DNA of 64,000 bases, from assembly GCA_025057895.1 (NCBI GenBank), contig JANXEF010000004.1:1-64000 (forward strand), in the 5' to 3' direction. The notes below the pieces were generated by a model, which saw only the letters and a list, made by a program, of their open reading frames with translations, had not been told where the DNA came from and searched no databases. The position numbers and the translations under genes were made by a program. The stretch is from Archaeoglobaceae archaeon (GTDB lineage: Archaea > Halobacteriota > Archaeoglobi > Archaeoglobales > Archaeoglobaceae). Below, in pieces: positions 19,014 through 28,527 of the stretch (its first letter is position 1; the number at the start of each line of letters is the position of its first letter).

Positions 19014-20202
19014 AGGAGAATTTTTGGAAGCTGGAATAGAAATTGAGGATGGTAGAATTAAAAATATTGGAAAACTCATAAAAGGAAAGAAAATCAGAGG
19101 TTTAATTCTTCCAGCTGGAATAGATGTCCATGTTCATTTTAGAGATTTTGAGGAGAAACACAAAGAAACAATAGAAACAGGATCACTTTCGGCACTCCAT
19201 GGTGGGGTGTGTCTCGTGGTTGATCAGCCAAATACGAAACCATTGATCGACAATGATAAAACTTACTTTTTCAGAATGGAAATTGCGAAAAAAAAGAGTT
19301 ATGTTGATTACTCTCTAAACCTTGCGTTGACAAATAAAAACTCTGGGGAGATAAAGGAAATAATTAAAAGAATATCAAAAAAATATTATTTACCAGCGAT
19401 TGGAGAAGTATTTTTAGAGCACAGCAACGAGGAGCTTGAGATTGGTTATGAAAATCTATCGAAGATATCTTTACTTTGGAGAGTTTCTTTACACGCTGAA
19501 GATCCCTCTTTTGTGAAAAATGGAGTTCCAAATTTCCTTTATCGTCCAAAAGAGGCAGAGATAATAGCTGTTAGACGATGTATAGAGATTTCCGATTTTC
19601 ATTTTTGTCATCTATCAACAGTCGAAGCTGTAAAAGCAGTAGAGAAGACTGATTCGAGTTTCGAAGTTACACCACATCATTTGCTCCTGAGTATTGAGGA
19701 TTTTGAGAGGTTAAAGAATTTCGTGAATGTGAACCCACCACTGAGGGAAAGAAGTGAAGTAGAATGGCTATTAAAAAATTTTTCAAAAATTCAAATTCTT
19801 GCATCCGATCACGCTCCCCATCTTTCCGAGGAGAAAAATCTTGGAATTCCTGGATTCCCCGGGGTTGAAACAATGTATCCAATTTTTGTAAAACTCGCAA
19901 CTCTTGGAATCGTGAATTTTAGAGATCTTGTTGAAAAAATAGCTGTAAATCCTGCGAAGATTTTTGGTTTTCGGGATTACGGAGAGATCGAAATCGGAAA
20001 GTTTGCAAATTTTGCAGTTTTTGATCTAAAAGATTCAAGAAAGATAAAAGCTGAGGAATTACATTCAAAATGCTTTTGGACACCTTATGAGGGTTTTGAA
20101 GCAATTTTTCCAAAAAAAGTTTTCCTTCGTGGAGAGGAGGTTCTTGAAAGTAATGTGAGAGGAGGAAAGGTTATTTTGTCTGATTTCTCTTCGAGATTAT
20201 AG
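18988..20202 (+). CDS. pyrC: Dihydroorotase
   Basis: A 404 aa amidohydrolase cyclising carbamoyl-aspartate to dihydroorotate in UMP synthesis. Metal and substrate residues: HVHFRDF at about residues 47-53, FCHLSTVEAV, EVTPHHLLL and ASDHAPH. The C-terminal composite beta domain includes IEIGKFANFAVFDLKD. It starts inside the preceding CinA-like gene (26-base overlap), which makes co-translation likely. Its end faces cmk, another pyrimidine gene. Confidence 0.94.
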   Translation: MLEGKFFYKGEFLEAGIEIEDGRIKNIGKLIKGKKIRGLILPAGIDVHVHFRDFEEKHKETIETGSLSALHGGVCLVVDQPNTKPLIDNDKTYFFRMEIAKKKSYVDYSLNLALTNKNSGEIKEIIKRISKKYYLPAIGEVFLEHSNEELEIGYENLSKISLLWRVSLHAEDPSFVKNGVPNFLYRPKEAEIIAVRRCIEISDFHFCHLSTVEAVKAVEKTDSSFEVTPHHLLLSIEDFERLKNFVNVNPPLRERSEVEWLLKNFSKIQILASDHAPHLSEEKNLGIPGFPGVETMYPIFVKLATLGIVNFRDLVEKIAVNPAKIFGFRDYGEIEIGKFANFAVFDLKDSRKIKAEELHSKCFWTPYEGFEAIFPKKVFLRGEEVLESNVRGGKVILSDFSSRL

Positions 20203-20242
20203 ATGATTGGATTTAAAAGTTTTAGTTTTACTAATTAGGAAA

Positions 20243-20758
20243 TCATTTCAATGCTTTTATAATTATATCTACAATTTTATCTGCAGAAATTCTCGTTGAG
20301 TTTATGATTAGATCGTATATGCTCCAATCTTCGATGTTAATGTTGTAGAAATTTTGATATCTCCTTTTTTCTATCTCTTCTCTTAATTTTGTCTCTTGAC
20401 GAACAACGGAAAGTTCCTTACTTTCCCTTTTTGCAATTCTGCTATATCTAACTTCAGAATCTGCAAAGAGATAAACTCGAAGATTTGCATCCTTTATCAT
20501 CCAACCAGAGAGTCTCCCCTCTATGATCACATCTTTCTCTTTTTCTGCGATCTCTTTTTGCATTTTGTCTATGATAACATCTATCTCCGGATTTTTCTCT
20601 ACAAATTTGCTAAACTCTTCAACACTCATTCCTTTTTCCAATGCCAACTGTCTAAAAATGTTTCCAGCTGAAATAAGCTTGATTCTAAGTTTTTCGCTTA
20701 GAATCTTTGCAACTGTGGTCTTTCCACTTCCAGGTGGGCCTGAAATCGTTATTTTCAA
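20243..20758 (-). CDS. cmk: Cytidylate kinase (archaeal type)
   Basis: A 171 aa P-loop kinase phosphorylating CMP/dCMP. It has the P-loop SGPPGSGKTTVAKIL at residues 5-19, nucleotide-binding VIIEGRLSGWM and the lid RIAKRE. The start is TTG 20758, whose TTGA overlaps the stop of the upstream DUF106 gene; ggtggga just before it is the ribosome-binding site. It is the last gene of the 28-gene ribosomal run, a conserved place in Archaea. Adenylate kinase, often found beside it, is absent here. Confidence 0.93.
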   Translation of the reverse strand: MKITISGPPGSGKTTVAKILSEKLRIKLISAGNIFRQLALEKGMSVEEFSKFVEKNPEIDVIIDKMQKEIAEKEKDVIIEGRLSGWMIKDANLRVYLFADSEVRYSRIAKRESKELSVVRQETKLREEIEKRRYQNFYNINIEDWSIYDLIINSTRISADKIVDIIIKALK

Positions 20759-21393
20759 ACTCCCACCTTTAAAATCTTCTTAATAAATTGTCCGAAGATT
20801 ACAGAGCAAAGGAAATACCAGATTAGCCACCAGGGGAATATGATTAAGAATTCGTTGGCATGAATAGTTCCCCAGAATGGAGAATTTATAATGAAGAGTT
20901 CATTTTTTATTTGAAATCCCGGAATAACTGGATCCCCAAATTTCAAGTTTCGGTAGCTTAGGTAAGCCCTTTCCCATAACCAAGCCCATATGGGGATGGA
21001 AACTATGAAAGTGTAGGACATGGGTTTGAACTGCATGCTCATCATTTCGCTCTGCAAGAGTTTCATCTCATCTTTCTTCTGCTCAAGTTGTTTGAGCTTA
21101 TATTGATTCTTCTGTTTCATTGCATCGATGTACTCTTTCTGATATTCTGAGATCTTTTTCTGAACTACTTTCATCCTTTCATAATCTACAGTGTATTTTT
21201 GAATCAGGTTTGAGTATAGCGCTGTGAGAATCGACATAATCAAAACAAGAATGTAGAATTTCAATCCAACAAAGGGAAAAAAGATATTTTCTATTAATAG
21301 GGCGAGAGATATTCTAAAATCGTAGCTGAGTATTATGCCAAAAAATATCGTGAAACCAAATATCATTACGATTTTGGAAATTAGACCCTTCAT
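20755..21393 (-). CDS. DUF106 / EMC3-TMCO1-like membrane insertase homologue
   Basis: A 212 aa membrane protein of the archaeal DUF106 family, related to the Oxa1/YidC/EMC3 insertase superfamily. It has an N-terminal helix, a helix at about residues 45-62, then a cytoplasmic coiled coil (about 70-120, YERMKVVQKKISEYQKEYID), and further membrane helices at about 128-145 and 185-205. Its place right after secY agrees with a role in membrane-protein insertion. The ATG at 21393 overlaps the secY stop (TGATG); a GTG three bases earlier is less likely. Confidence 0.87.
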   Translation of the reverse strand: MKGLISKIVMIFGFTIFFGIILSYDFRISLALLIENIFFPFVGLKFYILVLIMSILTALYSNLIQKYTVDYERMKVVQKKISEYQKEYIDAMKQKNQYKLKQLEQKKDEMKLLQSEMMSMQFKPMSYTFIVSIPIWAWLWERAYLSYRNLKFGDPVIPGFQIKNELFIINSPFWGTIHANEFLIIFPWWLIWYFLCSVIFGQFIKKILKVGV

Positions 21394-22871
21394 CACTCTT
21401 CCCCAAGCACTTTTCTAAGGAATGGATGCATTTCAGTTAGCTGTTCTTTGGCGAGATCCTGGTAAAATCGGTATGCAATACTAACAGCTAGCAATAAGCC
21501 CGTTCCACCAACATTACCGATCGTTCCGAGCATGTTTGAAATTAGCGTTAAAATACCTACGAGAGCACCACCAACTATAGTGACCTTTGGTATGTATCTC
21601 TCGAGAAGCTTTTCGAGAACAACTGGAGATTTCCTGTAACCCGGGATTTGCATACCTGAGCGTGCTATTTGACTTGCTACAGTTTTTGCATCCATTCCAG
21701 TTGTTTGTACCCAGAAAACTGCGAACAAGATCCCTCCACCGACAAGAATCATTGCATCTATCATTAAATGCAGATATATTGCCCAATCTGGAATATTTGC
21801 AAAAGCAGCCCCTTTCGCTCTTACAAGCTCTGGGACCCAATCATAGGGACTATTTATTGGAGATAAGAAGAAAATGAGTCCACTGACTGGTTGATTACCA
21901 GCGAATTCACCAAATATCGTTATGCCTCTTGCATAAAGAATTTGACCAATCATCACAAAGTTTGCTTGTAAAGCTCTGACAAATATCATTGGCAAAACAC
22001 TAGCATAGATGAGTTTTATTGGGAATGAAGCTCTTGCACCTCTCACCATCGCATGGGCCATTGGGATTTCAACTCTCGTACCCTCGAAAAAGACGACGAG
22101 CAAGATTATGACAGCTGTTGTTATGAGAGCAAGGATTCCACCTTCGAGCAACAGCATTGCTAGTCCACTACTGCTCAGTAGAAAATCTATTGGGTAATTT
22201 TGGGCAAAGTGAATCCATCTAGGGACTATTCCTGCGGGTAAAACGCTATCAGGAGGTACAATCCAGTTAAATAATCCCACAATTATTGCTTGTGCTACAC
22301 CAGCAAGAATGAAAAGGCTTACTCCGCTACCGATACCCCATTTGGAGACAACTTCATCCATATAAACTATTAATACTCCTCCAATGAAAAGTTGGACGAA
22401 TATCAGGAAAGAGATAACCTCTGGGTGAACTCCAAGTTTTTCTGCTAAGTTGAGATCTGGTAAAAGAAGCCCTGCTGCAATCTGCGGTATAGCTTCAACT
22501 GCAATCATAACAAAAACGAGTAAACGCTGAAACTCTTGATATGCTGCTCTATCATCGGGATTCGTTAAGTCTAGTTTTATGATTCCAGCGCCTACCAACA
22601 ATTGAAGAATTATTGAAGCTGTAACGATGGGCCCTATACCTAATGCTAGAATTGAACCGCTTGCACCAGCGAAGAGAGCGCGATAAGCTTCAAAAATATC
22701 TATTGAGTCTGGTGAGAGTCCAAAAACAGGAACATTGCATAGAATGAAGTAAAGGATTAGAATTGCAGAAGTCCACATGAACTTTTGTCTGAAATGCACA
22801 TGACCAGATGGTCTTTCAACACTAGGTATTCTTCCAAGATAAGGTTTTAGAGATTTTATCAAAGAATCCAT
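21393..22871 (-). CDS. secY: Preprotein translocase subunit SecY
   Basis: A 492 aa channel-forming subunit of the Sec translocon, with ten predicted membrane helices. The N-terminal FRQKFMWTSAILILYFILCN helix, plug region after helix 1, LGIGPIVTASIILQLL (helix 2) and GGTGLLLAVSIAYRFYQDL (helix 10) are typical of archaeal SecY. It starts one base after L15 and overlaps the DUF106 gene, as in the conserved spc operon order. SecE and Sec-beta are elsewhere. Confidence 0.97.
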   Translation of the reverse strand: MDSLIKSLKPYLGRIPSVERPSGHVHFRQKFMWTSAILILYFILCNVPVFGLSPDSIDIFEAYRALFAGASGSILALGIGPIVTASIILQLLVGAGIIKLDLTNPDDRAAYQEFQRLLVFVMIAVEAIPQIAAGLLLPDLNLAEKLGVHPEVISFLIFVQLFIGGVLIVYMDEVVSKWGIGSGVSLFILAGVAQAIIVGLFNWIVPPDSVLPAGIVPRWIHFAQNYPIDFLLSSSGLAMLLLEGGILALITTAVIILLVVFFEGTRVEIPMAHAMVRGARASFPIKLIYASVLPMIFVRALQANFVMIGQILYARGITIFGEFAGNQPVSGLIFFLSPINSPYDWVPELVRAKGAAFANIPDWAIYLHLMIDAMILVGGGILFAVFWVQTTGMDAKTVASQIARSGMQIPGYRKSPVVLEKLLERYIPKVTIVGGALVGILTLISNMLGTIGNVGGTGLLLAVSIAYRFYQDLAKEQLTEMHPFLRKVLGEE

Positions 22872-22872
22872 C

Positions 22873-23397
22873 TTATACTACCCCACCACCTGCTGCTTTT
22901 AGTTTTTCAACAGCCTTTTGTGTTGCTTTTCCAACCCTTACTTGTATGGGTTTGTCAATAACTCCCGAACCGAGAAGCTTTGAGTATCCAAGCTGGGTAA
23001 GGTCGACTATAAACGTCTCTTCCCTCTTTTCTGCAAGACCAAGTTTTGTAAGATTTTCTATGATCGCATTGAGATCTCCAACGTTTATTTCTATTTTGGA
23101 CTTTAAAATTCTGTAAGTTCTCTCATCGAGCTTCCCAGACTCCTTAAGTTCTCTAAGATTCGAAATAAGAGCCTTTTTTTGGTTAAATTCCCCTTTAACA
23201 GTTTTAGGTCTTGTGAATCCATGCTTTCCAAATTCATAGAGACCAAGTTTTTCGAGTTTGATGAATTTTAGATACTTATGTTTGTGCACACCAGCATTCC
23301 CTCTCCCTCCACGATGTCCAGCCCCTCTTCTTTTTTTATGGCTTCCCCCTCCACAAGTTCTGGAACCACGGAATTTCTTAACCTTAAGCTTTGGCAT
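22873..23397 (-). CDS. rpl15: 50S ribosomal protein L15
   Basis: A 174 aa large-subunit protein with the Gly-rich archaeal N-terminus SRTCGGGSHKKRRGAGHRGG that penetrates 23S rRNA, and a C-terminal globular part ending QKAVEKLKAAGGGVV. The ribosome-binding site ggtgat lies six bases before the ATG and contains the stop codon of L30. The gene ends one base before secY. Confidence 0.96.
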   Translation of the reverse strand: MPKLKVKKFRGSRTCGGGSHKKRRGAGHRGGRGNAGVHKHKYLKFIKLEKLGLYEFGKHGFTRPKTVKGEFNQKKALISNLRELKESGKLDERTYRILKSKIEINVGDLNAIIENLTKLGLAEKREETFIVDLTQLGYSKLLGSGVIDKPIQVRVGKATQKAVEKLKAAGGGVV

Positions 23398-23401
23398 TTT
23401 A

Positions 23402-23857
23402 TCACCTCATCCGATAGATTAAGTCCTTAATGTTACCATGTTTTCCGAGCTCACCACGAGGATAATGCCACTTTATGTTTTTCAATCCCTTTCTTGGAGG
23501 ATGTAATCTGAAAACAGGTTTTAAACCCGGAATGTCCGAAAGTTTTGCTTTTCCTTCACAAACAGCTTTTGCGAATTCATCGATGCTCTTGAATTGAGTC
23601 TTTTGCTGAAGGTATTCATCTGTGAGAGGAATGTTACCTTCGAGTTTACCGCGATATTTTAAAAGTGTTGAGAGTGTTCTGGAATCGATTTCGCCAAAAG
23701 CGACGTAGTCTTTTACAACTTGAAGCATTCCACGATAAGAGGGAGTGTCAGGGATTAATACACAGTGATATCTCCTATGAAGTCTTAAGAGACGAAGTGT
23801 ATCCTTTATTTTGCGATTAACATCTATTTTCCCTCTCAATCTGACAACTGCAAACAT
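23402..23857 (-). CDS. rpl30: 50S ribosomal protein L30
   Basis: A 151 aa L30 of the long archaeal/eukaryotic (L7-like) type. It has the N-terminal core MFAVVRLRGKIDVNRKIKDT and the archaeal extension with FRLHPPRKGLKNIK and HYPRGELGKHGN. The gene sits between S5 and L15; its last codon AGG and stop TGA form the ribosome-binding site for L15. Confidence 0.96.
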   Translation of the reverse strand: MFAVVRLRGKIDVNRKIKDTLRLLRLHRRYHCVLIPDTPSYRGMLQVVKDYVAFGEIDSRTLSTLLKYRGKLEGNIPLTDEYLQQKTQFKSIDEFAKAVCEGKAKLSDIPGLKPVFRLHPPRKGLKNIKWHYPRGELGKHGNIKDLIYRMR

Positions 23858-23861
23858 AAAT

Positions 23862-24452
23862 TCACCTCTTTATGAAACAAGTCCTCCTTAAAGCATCGAA
23901 GGTTGCCATTGCAAAGTTAAGAGTTGTCCTCGTCTCTCCTGAAGTAATAGACCATACATCTTTTACTCCAGCAAGATCTACAACTCTTTTAGCTACATCT
24001 GCAGCTACAATTCCAAGCCCCTTTGGTCCTGGGATTAGTGTTACCTTTACACTTCCACAAACTCCTGAAACTTTAAATGGTACTGAGTGCGAAGATCCAC
24101 AACCACATTCCCACGAACCACAACCTCTTTCCACACGGAAAATGTTCATTTTTGCATTTTCTATTGCTTTTTGAATAGCTGGAGCGACTTGTGAAGCCTT
24201 TCCTACACCAATACCTACATAGCCATTTCTGTTTCCAACAACTGCAGTCACTCGAAACTTCGTCCTTCTACCACTATCTGTGACTCTCTGAACCATCGAG
24301 ATTTCTAGAATATCCTCATCGAGCTCAGGAAGTAGAATATCGACTATTTCTGGCTCTTTTATTGGCAATCCACTTGCCAAAGCGTCATCGATATTTTTTA
24401 TCTTTCCTTCAGCAATCAATTTTCCAAGTCTCGTTTTTGGCAACCACTCCAT
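23862..24452 (-). CDS. rps5: 30S ribosomal protein S5
   Basis: A 196 aa small-subunit protein. The double-stranded RNA-binding N-domain ([39 protein letters not shown]) and the C-domain with [21 protein letters not shown] are intact. Archaeal S5 carries the Cys-rich segment [17 protein letters not shown] seen here. Its AGG-TGA end serves as the L30 ribosome-binding site. Confidence 0.97.
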   Translation of the reverse strand: MEWLPKTRLGKLIAEGKIKNIDDALASGLPIKEPEIVDILLPELDEDILEISMVQRVTDSGRRTKFRVTAVVGNRNGYVGIGVGKASQVAPAIQKAIENAKMNIFRVERGCGSWECGCGSSHSVPFKVSGVCGSVKVTLIPGPKGLGIVAADVAKRVVDLAGVKDVWSITSGETRTTLNFAMATFDALRRTCFIKR

Positions 24453-24456
24453 TTTT

Positions 24457-25020
24457 TCACCTTTTGGCCAGTATTTTCATTTTAATTTCTTCAACGTGTT
24501 CCGGCAATTTCTCAGGACTTAGACCACGTTTTTCGTATTCACAAAATCTTTCTGGACATTCTTCGTAATATTCTGCAATGTGTTTTCCGAGAATTCTTGA
24601 GTCTTCTGGTAAAATTTCCTCACCATGTGGAACTTTTAAACCTGCTTCAATTGCACCGCGAAGAACAGCGAAAACTCTTGAACCTTTTGTTGGAGTTCTA
24701 AGCCCTATGTCAAGTATTGCTTCACTCACTCCAGCATCAAGAGCTCTCTTACCTATCAGGATGCCTGTTAGATAAGAGGCTGGTGTGTTGTTGAGATCTC
24801 CTTTCCATCCAAAATCTCTCAGCTTTGATGAATCGACAGCAACAATTATACGATCACCAATAACACTGTATTCGACAATTTGAGCTATTATCCTCTGATT
24901 GGTTATTCTCACGACAAGTCTTGGTTTTTTTGAAAAGAGAAGTTTCAATCTTTTTTTATAATTAGTCTTTCCTTCTCTTCTTCTTCTATTTGGAACTTTG
25001 TATCTTGGTCCTTTTGCCAT
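24457..25020 (-). CDS. rpl18: 50S ribosomal protein L18
   Basis: A 187 aa archaeal L18 (eukaryotic uL18/L5 type), a 5S rRNA-binding protein. The N-terminal [20 protein letters not shown] and the core [17 protein letters not shown] match the family; the C-terminal extension is typical of Archaea. A GTG nine bases upstream is in frame but is part of the ggtgag ribosome-binding site, so ATG 25020 is preferred. Confidence 0.95.
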   Translation of the reverse strand: MAKGPRYKVPNRRRREGKTNYKKRLKLLFSKKPRLVVRITNQRIIAQIVEYSVIGDRIIVAVDSSKLRDFGWKGDLNNTPASYLTGILIGKRALDAGVSEAILDIGLRTPTKGSRVFAVLRGAIEAGLKVPHGEEILPEDSRILGKHIAEYYEECPERFCEYEKRGLSPEKLPEHVEEIKMKILAKR

Positions 25021-25025
25021 ATCTC

Positions 25026-25466
25026 TCACCTTTTCATCTCTTGAACGAATGAGTTTAGATGGGCAACACTCCTGAATTCACCACCTTTAGCCTTTCTATA
25101 GAGAATGCGGTAACTTCTGGTATCGATTTCACCACTCTTTTTTAATTCCTTTAGCCTCCTTCTCAAAGCTCTTATTCTCATTATCCAGATCCTTTTTCTT
25201 GTTAGTCTTGCAGTTTTTTTCCCCCTTCTTCTTCCATGTCCTCTACCTCTACCTCTTACTTTTTTCAACCTTTTTTTGTTTATTCTTGATCTGCAAACAC
25301 CTTTAACAGATTTTTTCTTAATTGCTCCTTTTTCTATGAGTTCTCTTATATCTTGTTTCGTTGAAGCTGTGGATATTTCCTCCAACATCTCAGGGTTAAA
25401 CCAAATTCTATTCTTCCCACATTTCAGAACTTCTGAGGCAAGTCTTCTTTGGAGACTTAGATTCAT
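25026..25466 (-). CDS. rpl19e: 50S ribosomal protein L19e
   Basis: A 146 aa archaeal/eukaryotic-specific protein. The start [17 protein letters not shown], the basic [20 protein letters not shown] segment and the helical C-terminus with [18 protein letters not shown] are diagnostic. GTG and ATG codons nine and six bases upstream are in frame but fall within the ggtgatg ribosome-binding site, so ATG 25466 is chosen. Confidence 0.95.
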   Translation of the reverse strand: MNLSLQRRLASEVLKCGKNRIWFNPEMLEEISTASTKQDIRELIEKGAIKKKSVKGVCRSRINKKRLKKVRGRGRGHGRRRGKKTARLTRKRIWIMRIRALRRRLKELKKSGEIDTRSYRILYRKAKGGEFRSVAHLNSFVQEMKR

Positions 25467-25471
25467 TAGCA

Positions 25472-25861
25472 TCACCTTAAAGGATTTAAAATCTTTATTC
25501 CCTTCTCTTTGGCTTTTGTTTCAATCAAAACCCTTTTTCTCATACCAACACAGCTGGCAATCCTTATTGCCTGTCTTTTAAAATCGACATTTTCAAGCTG
25601 CTTTTCGTTGTAAACCAAGATTTCTTCATAACCACTTGGATGCAGTCCACGAACTATTTTTGGACTCCTGAAACCGATTTTCACTCTCTTTCTTCCTGAC
25701 CATTTCCCCCCATATTCTAAACGCATTGCATTATCTAATCCTCTTGGTTTCCTCCAGCTCTCTCTTCTCAATCTTAGCTTTCTGTCCCAACAATATCTCT
25801 TGAAATCAGGTTTTCTAGATTTCAATCTTTTTCTAAGCTTAAGAAGTATTTTGAGATTCAT
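25472..25861 (-). CDS. rpl32e: 50S ribosomal protein L32e
   Basis: A 129 aa archaeal/eukaryotic L32 homologue. Visible features are KPDFKRYCWDRKLRLRRESW, KPRGLDNAMRLEYGGK and GLHPSGYEEILVYN, with the C-terminal KRVLIETKAKEKGIKILNP. Its final AGG plus TGA provide the L19e ribosome-binding site, and aggtgat lies before its own ATG. Confidence 0.95.
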   Translation of the reverse strand: MNLKILLKLRKRLKSRKPDFKRYCWDRKLRLRRESWRKPRGLDNAMRLEYGGKWSGRKRVKIGFRSPKIVRGLHPSGYEEILVYNEKQLENVDFKRQAIRIASCVGMRKRVLIETKAKEKGIKILNPLR

Positions 25862-25870
25862 TTAAATCAC

Positions 25871-26416
25871 CTAGGGTTTTTTAACGATATAAATTCCATC
25901 TTGGAAAACTCTTCTGTCTTTGTTTTTTATTCTTGTTGCTCTTTCGAGATTTGCTGCTGTTTGTCCACACTCTTCAATGTCAACTCCTTTGACAACTATT
26001 TCTTGTCCTTTTATCTCAACTATTGCTCTGCCAATGATTTTTGCCCTTCTTGGTGTACCCTCTCCTAGAAAGTTCTCTATTATAACTTCACTTCCTGAAA
26101 CTTTGAGCTTCATTGGAAAGTGAGCATAAACCGCTTTGAGTTTATATTCGAACCCTTCTTTGACTCCTCGTATTAGGTTCTCGAGATGTGCGGTGAAAGT
26201 TCCAACGATTGCCTTGTGTTTCGACTTTAAAATGGGAGTATATATCTTTATTTCTGAATTCAATTTTTCTATGAAAACATCTCTAAACTTCAAAACTTTG
26301 AAGTTCTCACCAAGTGGTCCTTTGGCTTTGATGAGGTAACCTAAGACGTTATTACCCTCAATGCTGACTTCAACCATTTCTGGAATTTTAACAACATTGG
26401 CATACTCAGTAGACAT
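25871..26416 (-). CDS. rpl6: 50S ribosomal protein L6
   Basis: A 181 aa protein near the sarcin-ricin loop, made of two similar domains; the C-domain contains IGRAIVEIKGQEIVVKGVDI and EECGQTAANLERATRIKNKD. The start is unsettled: ATG 26416 (MSTEYANVVKIPEMVEV) lies 12 bases after ggaggtg, TTG 26422 is better spaced, and GTG 26431 overlaps the site. It overlaps the end of S8 by 11 bases. Confidence 0.92.
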   Translation of the reverse strand: MSTEYANVVKIPEMVEVSIEGNNVLGYLIKAKGPLGENFKVLKFRDVFIEKLNSEIKIYTPILKSKHKAIVGTFTAHLENLIRGVKEGFEYKLKAVYAHFPMKLKVSGSEVIIENFLGEGTPRRAKIIGRAIVEIKGQEIVVKGVDIEECGQTAANLERATRIKNKDRRVFQDGIYIVKKP

Positions 26417-26792
26417 AGGCAAGAAGAACACCTCCTAATCCAAGCTCTATCGCCTCTCTTTGACTCATAATTCCTTTTGTCGTTGAGACAACTAGAATTC
26501 CAAATCCTCTTGCTGGGAGGTAGCGCCTCTCATAGAATTCGTATTCTGTTACGCTTGAAGAGAACCTTGGCCTTATTGCGCCGCAATTGTTTATGTTTCC
26601 ACTTAGCTCGACGAAGAATTTTCCACCAACACTCTCCTTTATGAATTCATAACTTTTAATGTAGCCATGGTTCTTTAAAACTTTCAAAACATTTCCCACG
26701 AGTTTAGATGCTCTGATTTCGCAGAATTTCTTTCCAATCATCTCTGCATTTTTTATAGAAATCATTGCATTGGAAAGTGTGTCAAAACTCAT
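26406..26792 (-). CDS. rps8: 30S ribosomal protein S8
   Basis: A 128 aa 16S rRNA-binding protein of the central domain. The N-domain MSFDTLSNAMISIKNAE and the C-terminal signature ARGFGILVVSTTKGIMSQREA are intact. ATG 26792 is preceded by ggtgatc, six bases away, which also holds the S14 stop codon. GTG 26804 is in frame but lies inside that site. Confidence 0.95.
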   Translation of the reverse strand: MSFDTLSNAMISIKNAEMIGKKFCEIRASKLVGNVLKVLKNHGYIKSYEFIKESVGGKFFVELSGNINNCGAIRPRFSSSVTEYEFYERRYLPARGFGILVVSTTKGIMSQREAIELGLGGVLLAYVY

Positions 26793-26797
26793 ATCGA

Positions 26798-26953
26798 TCA
26801 CCAATACTTTTTAAAACCTAACTCCATTGCAGTCTCTCTGAAACATTGTCTGCAGAGATATATGTCATATTTTCTTACAAGACCTCTTTTTCTTCCGCAC
26901 CTTTTACACTGATTCGCACCTCTACCAAATTTCTTCTTGCTCTCTTTGTTCAT
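26798..26953 (-). CDS. rps14: 30S ribosomal protein S14 (zinc-binding type)
   Basis: A 51 aa gene found by translating the gap between L5 and S8. The protein begins [20 protein letters not shown] and ends [12 protein letters not shown]. Two CxxC pairs, C16/C19 and C34/C37, form the zinc site of the short C+ S14 type. ATGA overlaps the L5 stop codon, and the final TGG-TGA forms part of the S8 ribosome-binding site. Confidence 0.95.
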   Translation of the reverse strand: MNKESKKKFGRGANQCKRCGRKRGLVRKYDIYLCRQCFRETAMELGFKKYW

Positions 26954-27471
26954 TCAACGATCACCCCTATGTTTTCAAGCCACTTTATGGTATCTTCTTT
27001 GGTTATTCTGTGCTTTTTACCAACTTTTGATCTCGCAATCCTCCTCTCTGCAACCCTATATCCTTTCCTCTTTAGAGATGCGCAAATATCCATACCAAAA
27101 ATACCTATCTCTGGGTCATAATCTACACCAGGTAGGTCTATATGTTCTGGAATTCCAAATGAGAAGTTTCCAGCATTTATCGATCTCTTGTTTAATCTCA
27201 TCTCTTTTACTTTCAGCGCCCTTTTTAGAAATTCCATTGCTCTATCGCCACGAAGTGTTAATTTTAAGCCAATCGTCTCTTTTTTTCTAACACCAAAATT
27301 TTTTATCGTCTTCTTTGCGATCGTCGTAGCAGGTTTTTGATTTAAAAGCTTCTCGAGCATCTTCATTCCCTTCTGGATCTTTTCACCACTCTGCCCAATA
27401 CCCAGGTTTATAACAACTTTTTCAAGCAAGATCTCTTTCATAGGATTTTCTTTAGCTTTTAATTCTAGCAT
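26950..27471 (-). CDS. rpl5: 50S ribosomal protein L5
   Basis: A 173 aa 5S rRNA-binding protein. Family features are [38 protein letters not shown] and [18 protein letters not shown] 27477 is in frame, but it is the last sense codon of S4e and part of the ribosome-binding region ggggtg, so ATG 27471 is chosen. The 3' end overlaps S14 by four bases. Confidence 0.95.
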   Translation of the reverse strand: MLELKAKENPMKEILLEKVVINLGIGQSGEKIQKGMKMLEKLLNQKPATTIAKKTIKNFGVRKKETIGLKLTLRGDRAMEFLKRALKVKEMRLNKRSINAGNFSFGIPEHIDLPGVDYDPEIGIFGMDICASLKRKGYRVAERRIARSKVGKKHRITKEDTIKWLENIGVIVE

Positions 27472-27473
27472 TT

Positions 27474-28172
27474 TCACACCCCTAAGTCGATCACGGGTTT
27501 CTCATTTCCCTTCTTTCCGACTACGAACACATAGTTCTCTGTAGTCGTTATCTCTCCTATTGCAGTTTCAACAGTCACAAGGTTTGATCCAGAACCTTTG
27601 ACAACTTTGTAACTTTTTATTTTTCCCATCTCTCCAGCATGTGTACCACCAACAATCATGATTAAAGCCCCCTCTTCAAACTTTAGATGGTCGAGTATCC
27701 TTTTTTCAGGGATCTTAAGCAAAACAGAGTCCTTTGTCTTATAATCGTTTGTTGCAAGAATGTTCGTTCCATCGAAGAGATTCAGCTGAACTTTACCTTT
27801 TCGTATAATGGTCTTGTTCAGTATTTTGTAAATCTTCTTTTCGGCGTCTTCTATTTCACGAAGTATATATCTACCCTTTTCATCGAAGATCACTCTGTAA
27901 CTCTTTTCGAGCTTTGGAATAGTTATTACATCGAAAAGCCCTATTGGGAATTTATAATCTTTTCTTACAACACCATCTACTAATACTTCGCCAGAGGAAA
28001 TTATTTTTCTAGCTTCTCTCAGAGTGTCTGCATATTGTAAAAGATCGCGAATGACTAAAGCTAAAGGAATCGCCTCCTTGTCATGTGGGCCAGGTATAGT
28101 TCTTACTATCCACTTTCCCTCTTTTCTTGGGATCTTGTATGTTTTTGGAGCGGAAATTCTCTTTTGGTGCAT
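27474..28172 (-). CDS. rps4e: 30S ribosomal protein S4e
   Basis: A 232 aa archaeal/eukaryotic-specific protein. The N-terminal MHQKRISAPKTYKIPRKEGK, the S4-like RNA-binding region REARKIISSGEVLVDG and the KOW-type C-terminal part IVGGTHAGEMGKIKSYKVVKG match the family. ATG 28172 follows ggtgag, six bases away, whose TGA is the stop of L24. GTG 28181 is in frame but overlaps the site. Confidence 0.95.
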   Translation of the reverse strand: MHQKRISAPKTYKIPRKEGKWIVRTIPGPHDKEAIPLALVIRDLLQYADTLREARKIISSGEVLVDGVVRKDYKFPIGLFDVITIPKLEKSYRVIFDEKGRYILREIEDAEKKIYKILNKTIIRKGKVQLNLFDGTNILATNDYKTKDSVLLKIPEKRILDHLKFEEGALIMIVGGTHAGEMGKIKSYKVVKGSGSNLVTVETAIGEITTTENYVFVVGKKGNEKPVIDLGV

Positions 28173-28177
28173 TTGAC

Positions 28178-28522
28178 TCACCTCTCTAGGATTCTTTTCC
28201 TAACCTCATCGATCTCCCCGAAATCTAGTATCATGACGTTTGAAGGATGAATAGGAACTGCTACTTCTGTTCCATTTGCTTTTGTTATCGTTGCCCCCTC
28301 TACTTTTATTCTACCGCTCTTCATGTCTACTTCCATTACTTTTCCCTCATGTCCTGCAAAATCTCCACGCATAATTCTGATCTTGTCTCCTTTTCTAACT
28401 CTTGTTGCATTTTTTTTATATTTTTCTCTAAGCTTCTCCGAAAGCATTGCGTGAAGCATTTTGTGTTTTTCATGAAGCTTTGAAGTCTTATATAACCATC
28501 TTCTCTGTTTTCTCGGTTGCAT
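28178..28522 (-). CDS. rpl24: 50S ribosomal protein L24
   Basis: A 114 aa KOW-domain protein. It starts MQPRKQRRWLYKTSKLHEKH, the archaeal form, and has the KOW core KGDKIRIMRGDFAGHEGKV followed by TKANGTEVAVPIHPSNVMI. ATG 28522 is chosen over ATG 28528 and GTG 28531, because those overlap the L14 stop and the ggtgtg ribosome-binding site. Confidence 0.94.
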   Translation of the reverse strand: MQPRKQRRWLYKTSKLHEKHKMLHAMLSEKLREKYKKNATRVRKGDKIRIMRGDFAGHEGKVMEVDMKSGRIKVEGATITKANGTEVAVPIHPSNVMILDFGEIDEVRKRILER

Positions 28523-28527
28523 AACCA

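Noticed and set aside
20203-20242. Inverted repeat terminator between pyrC and cmk
   Set aside because: Only AT-rich sequence is seen; no stable hairpin can be drawn.
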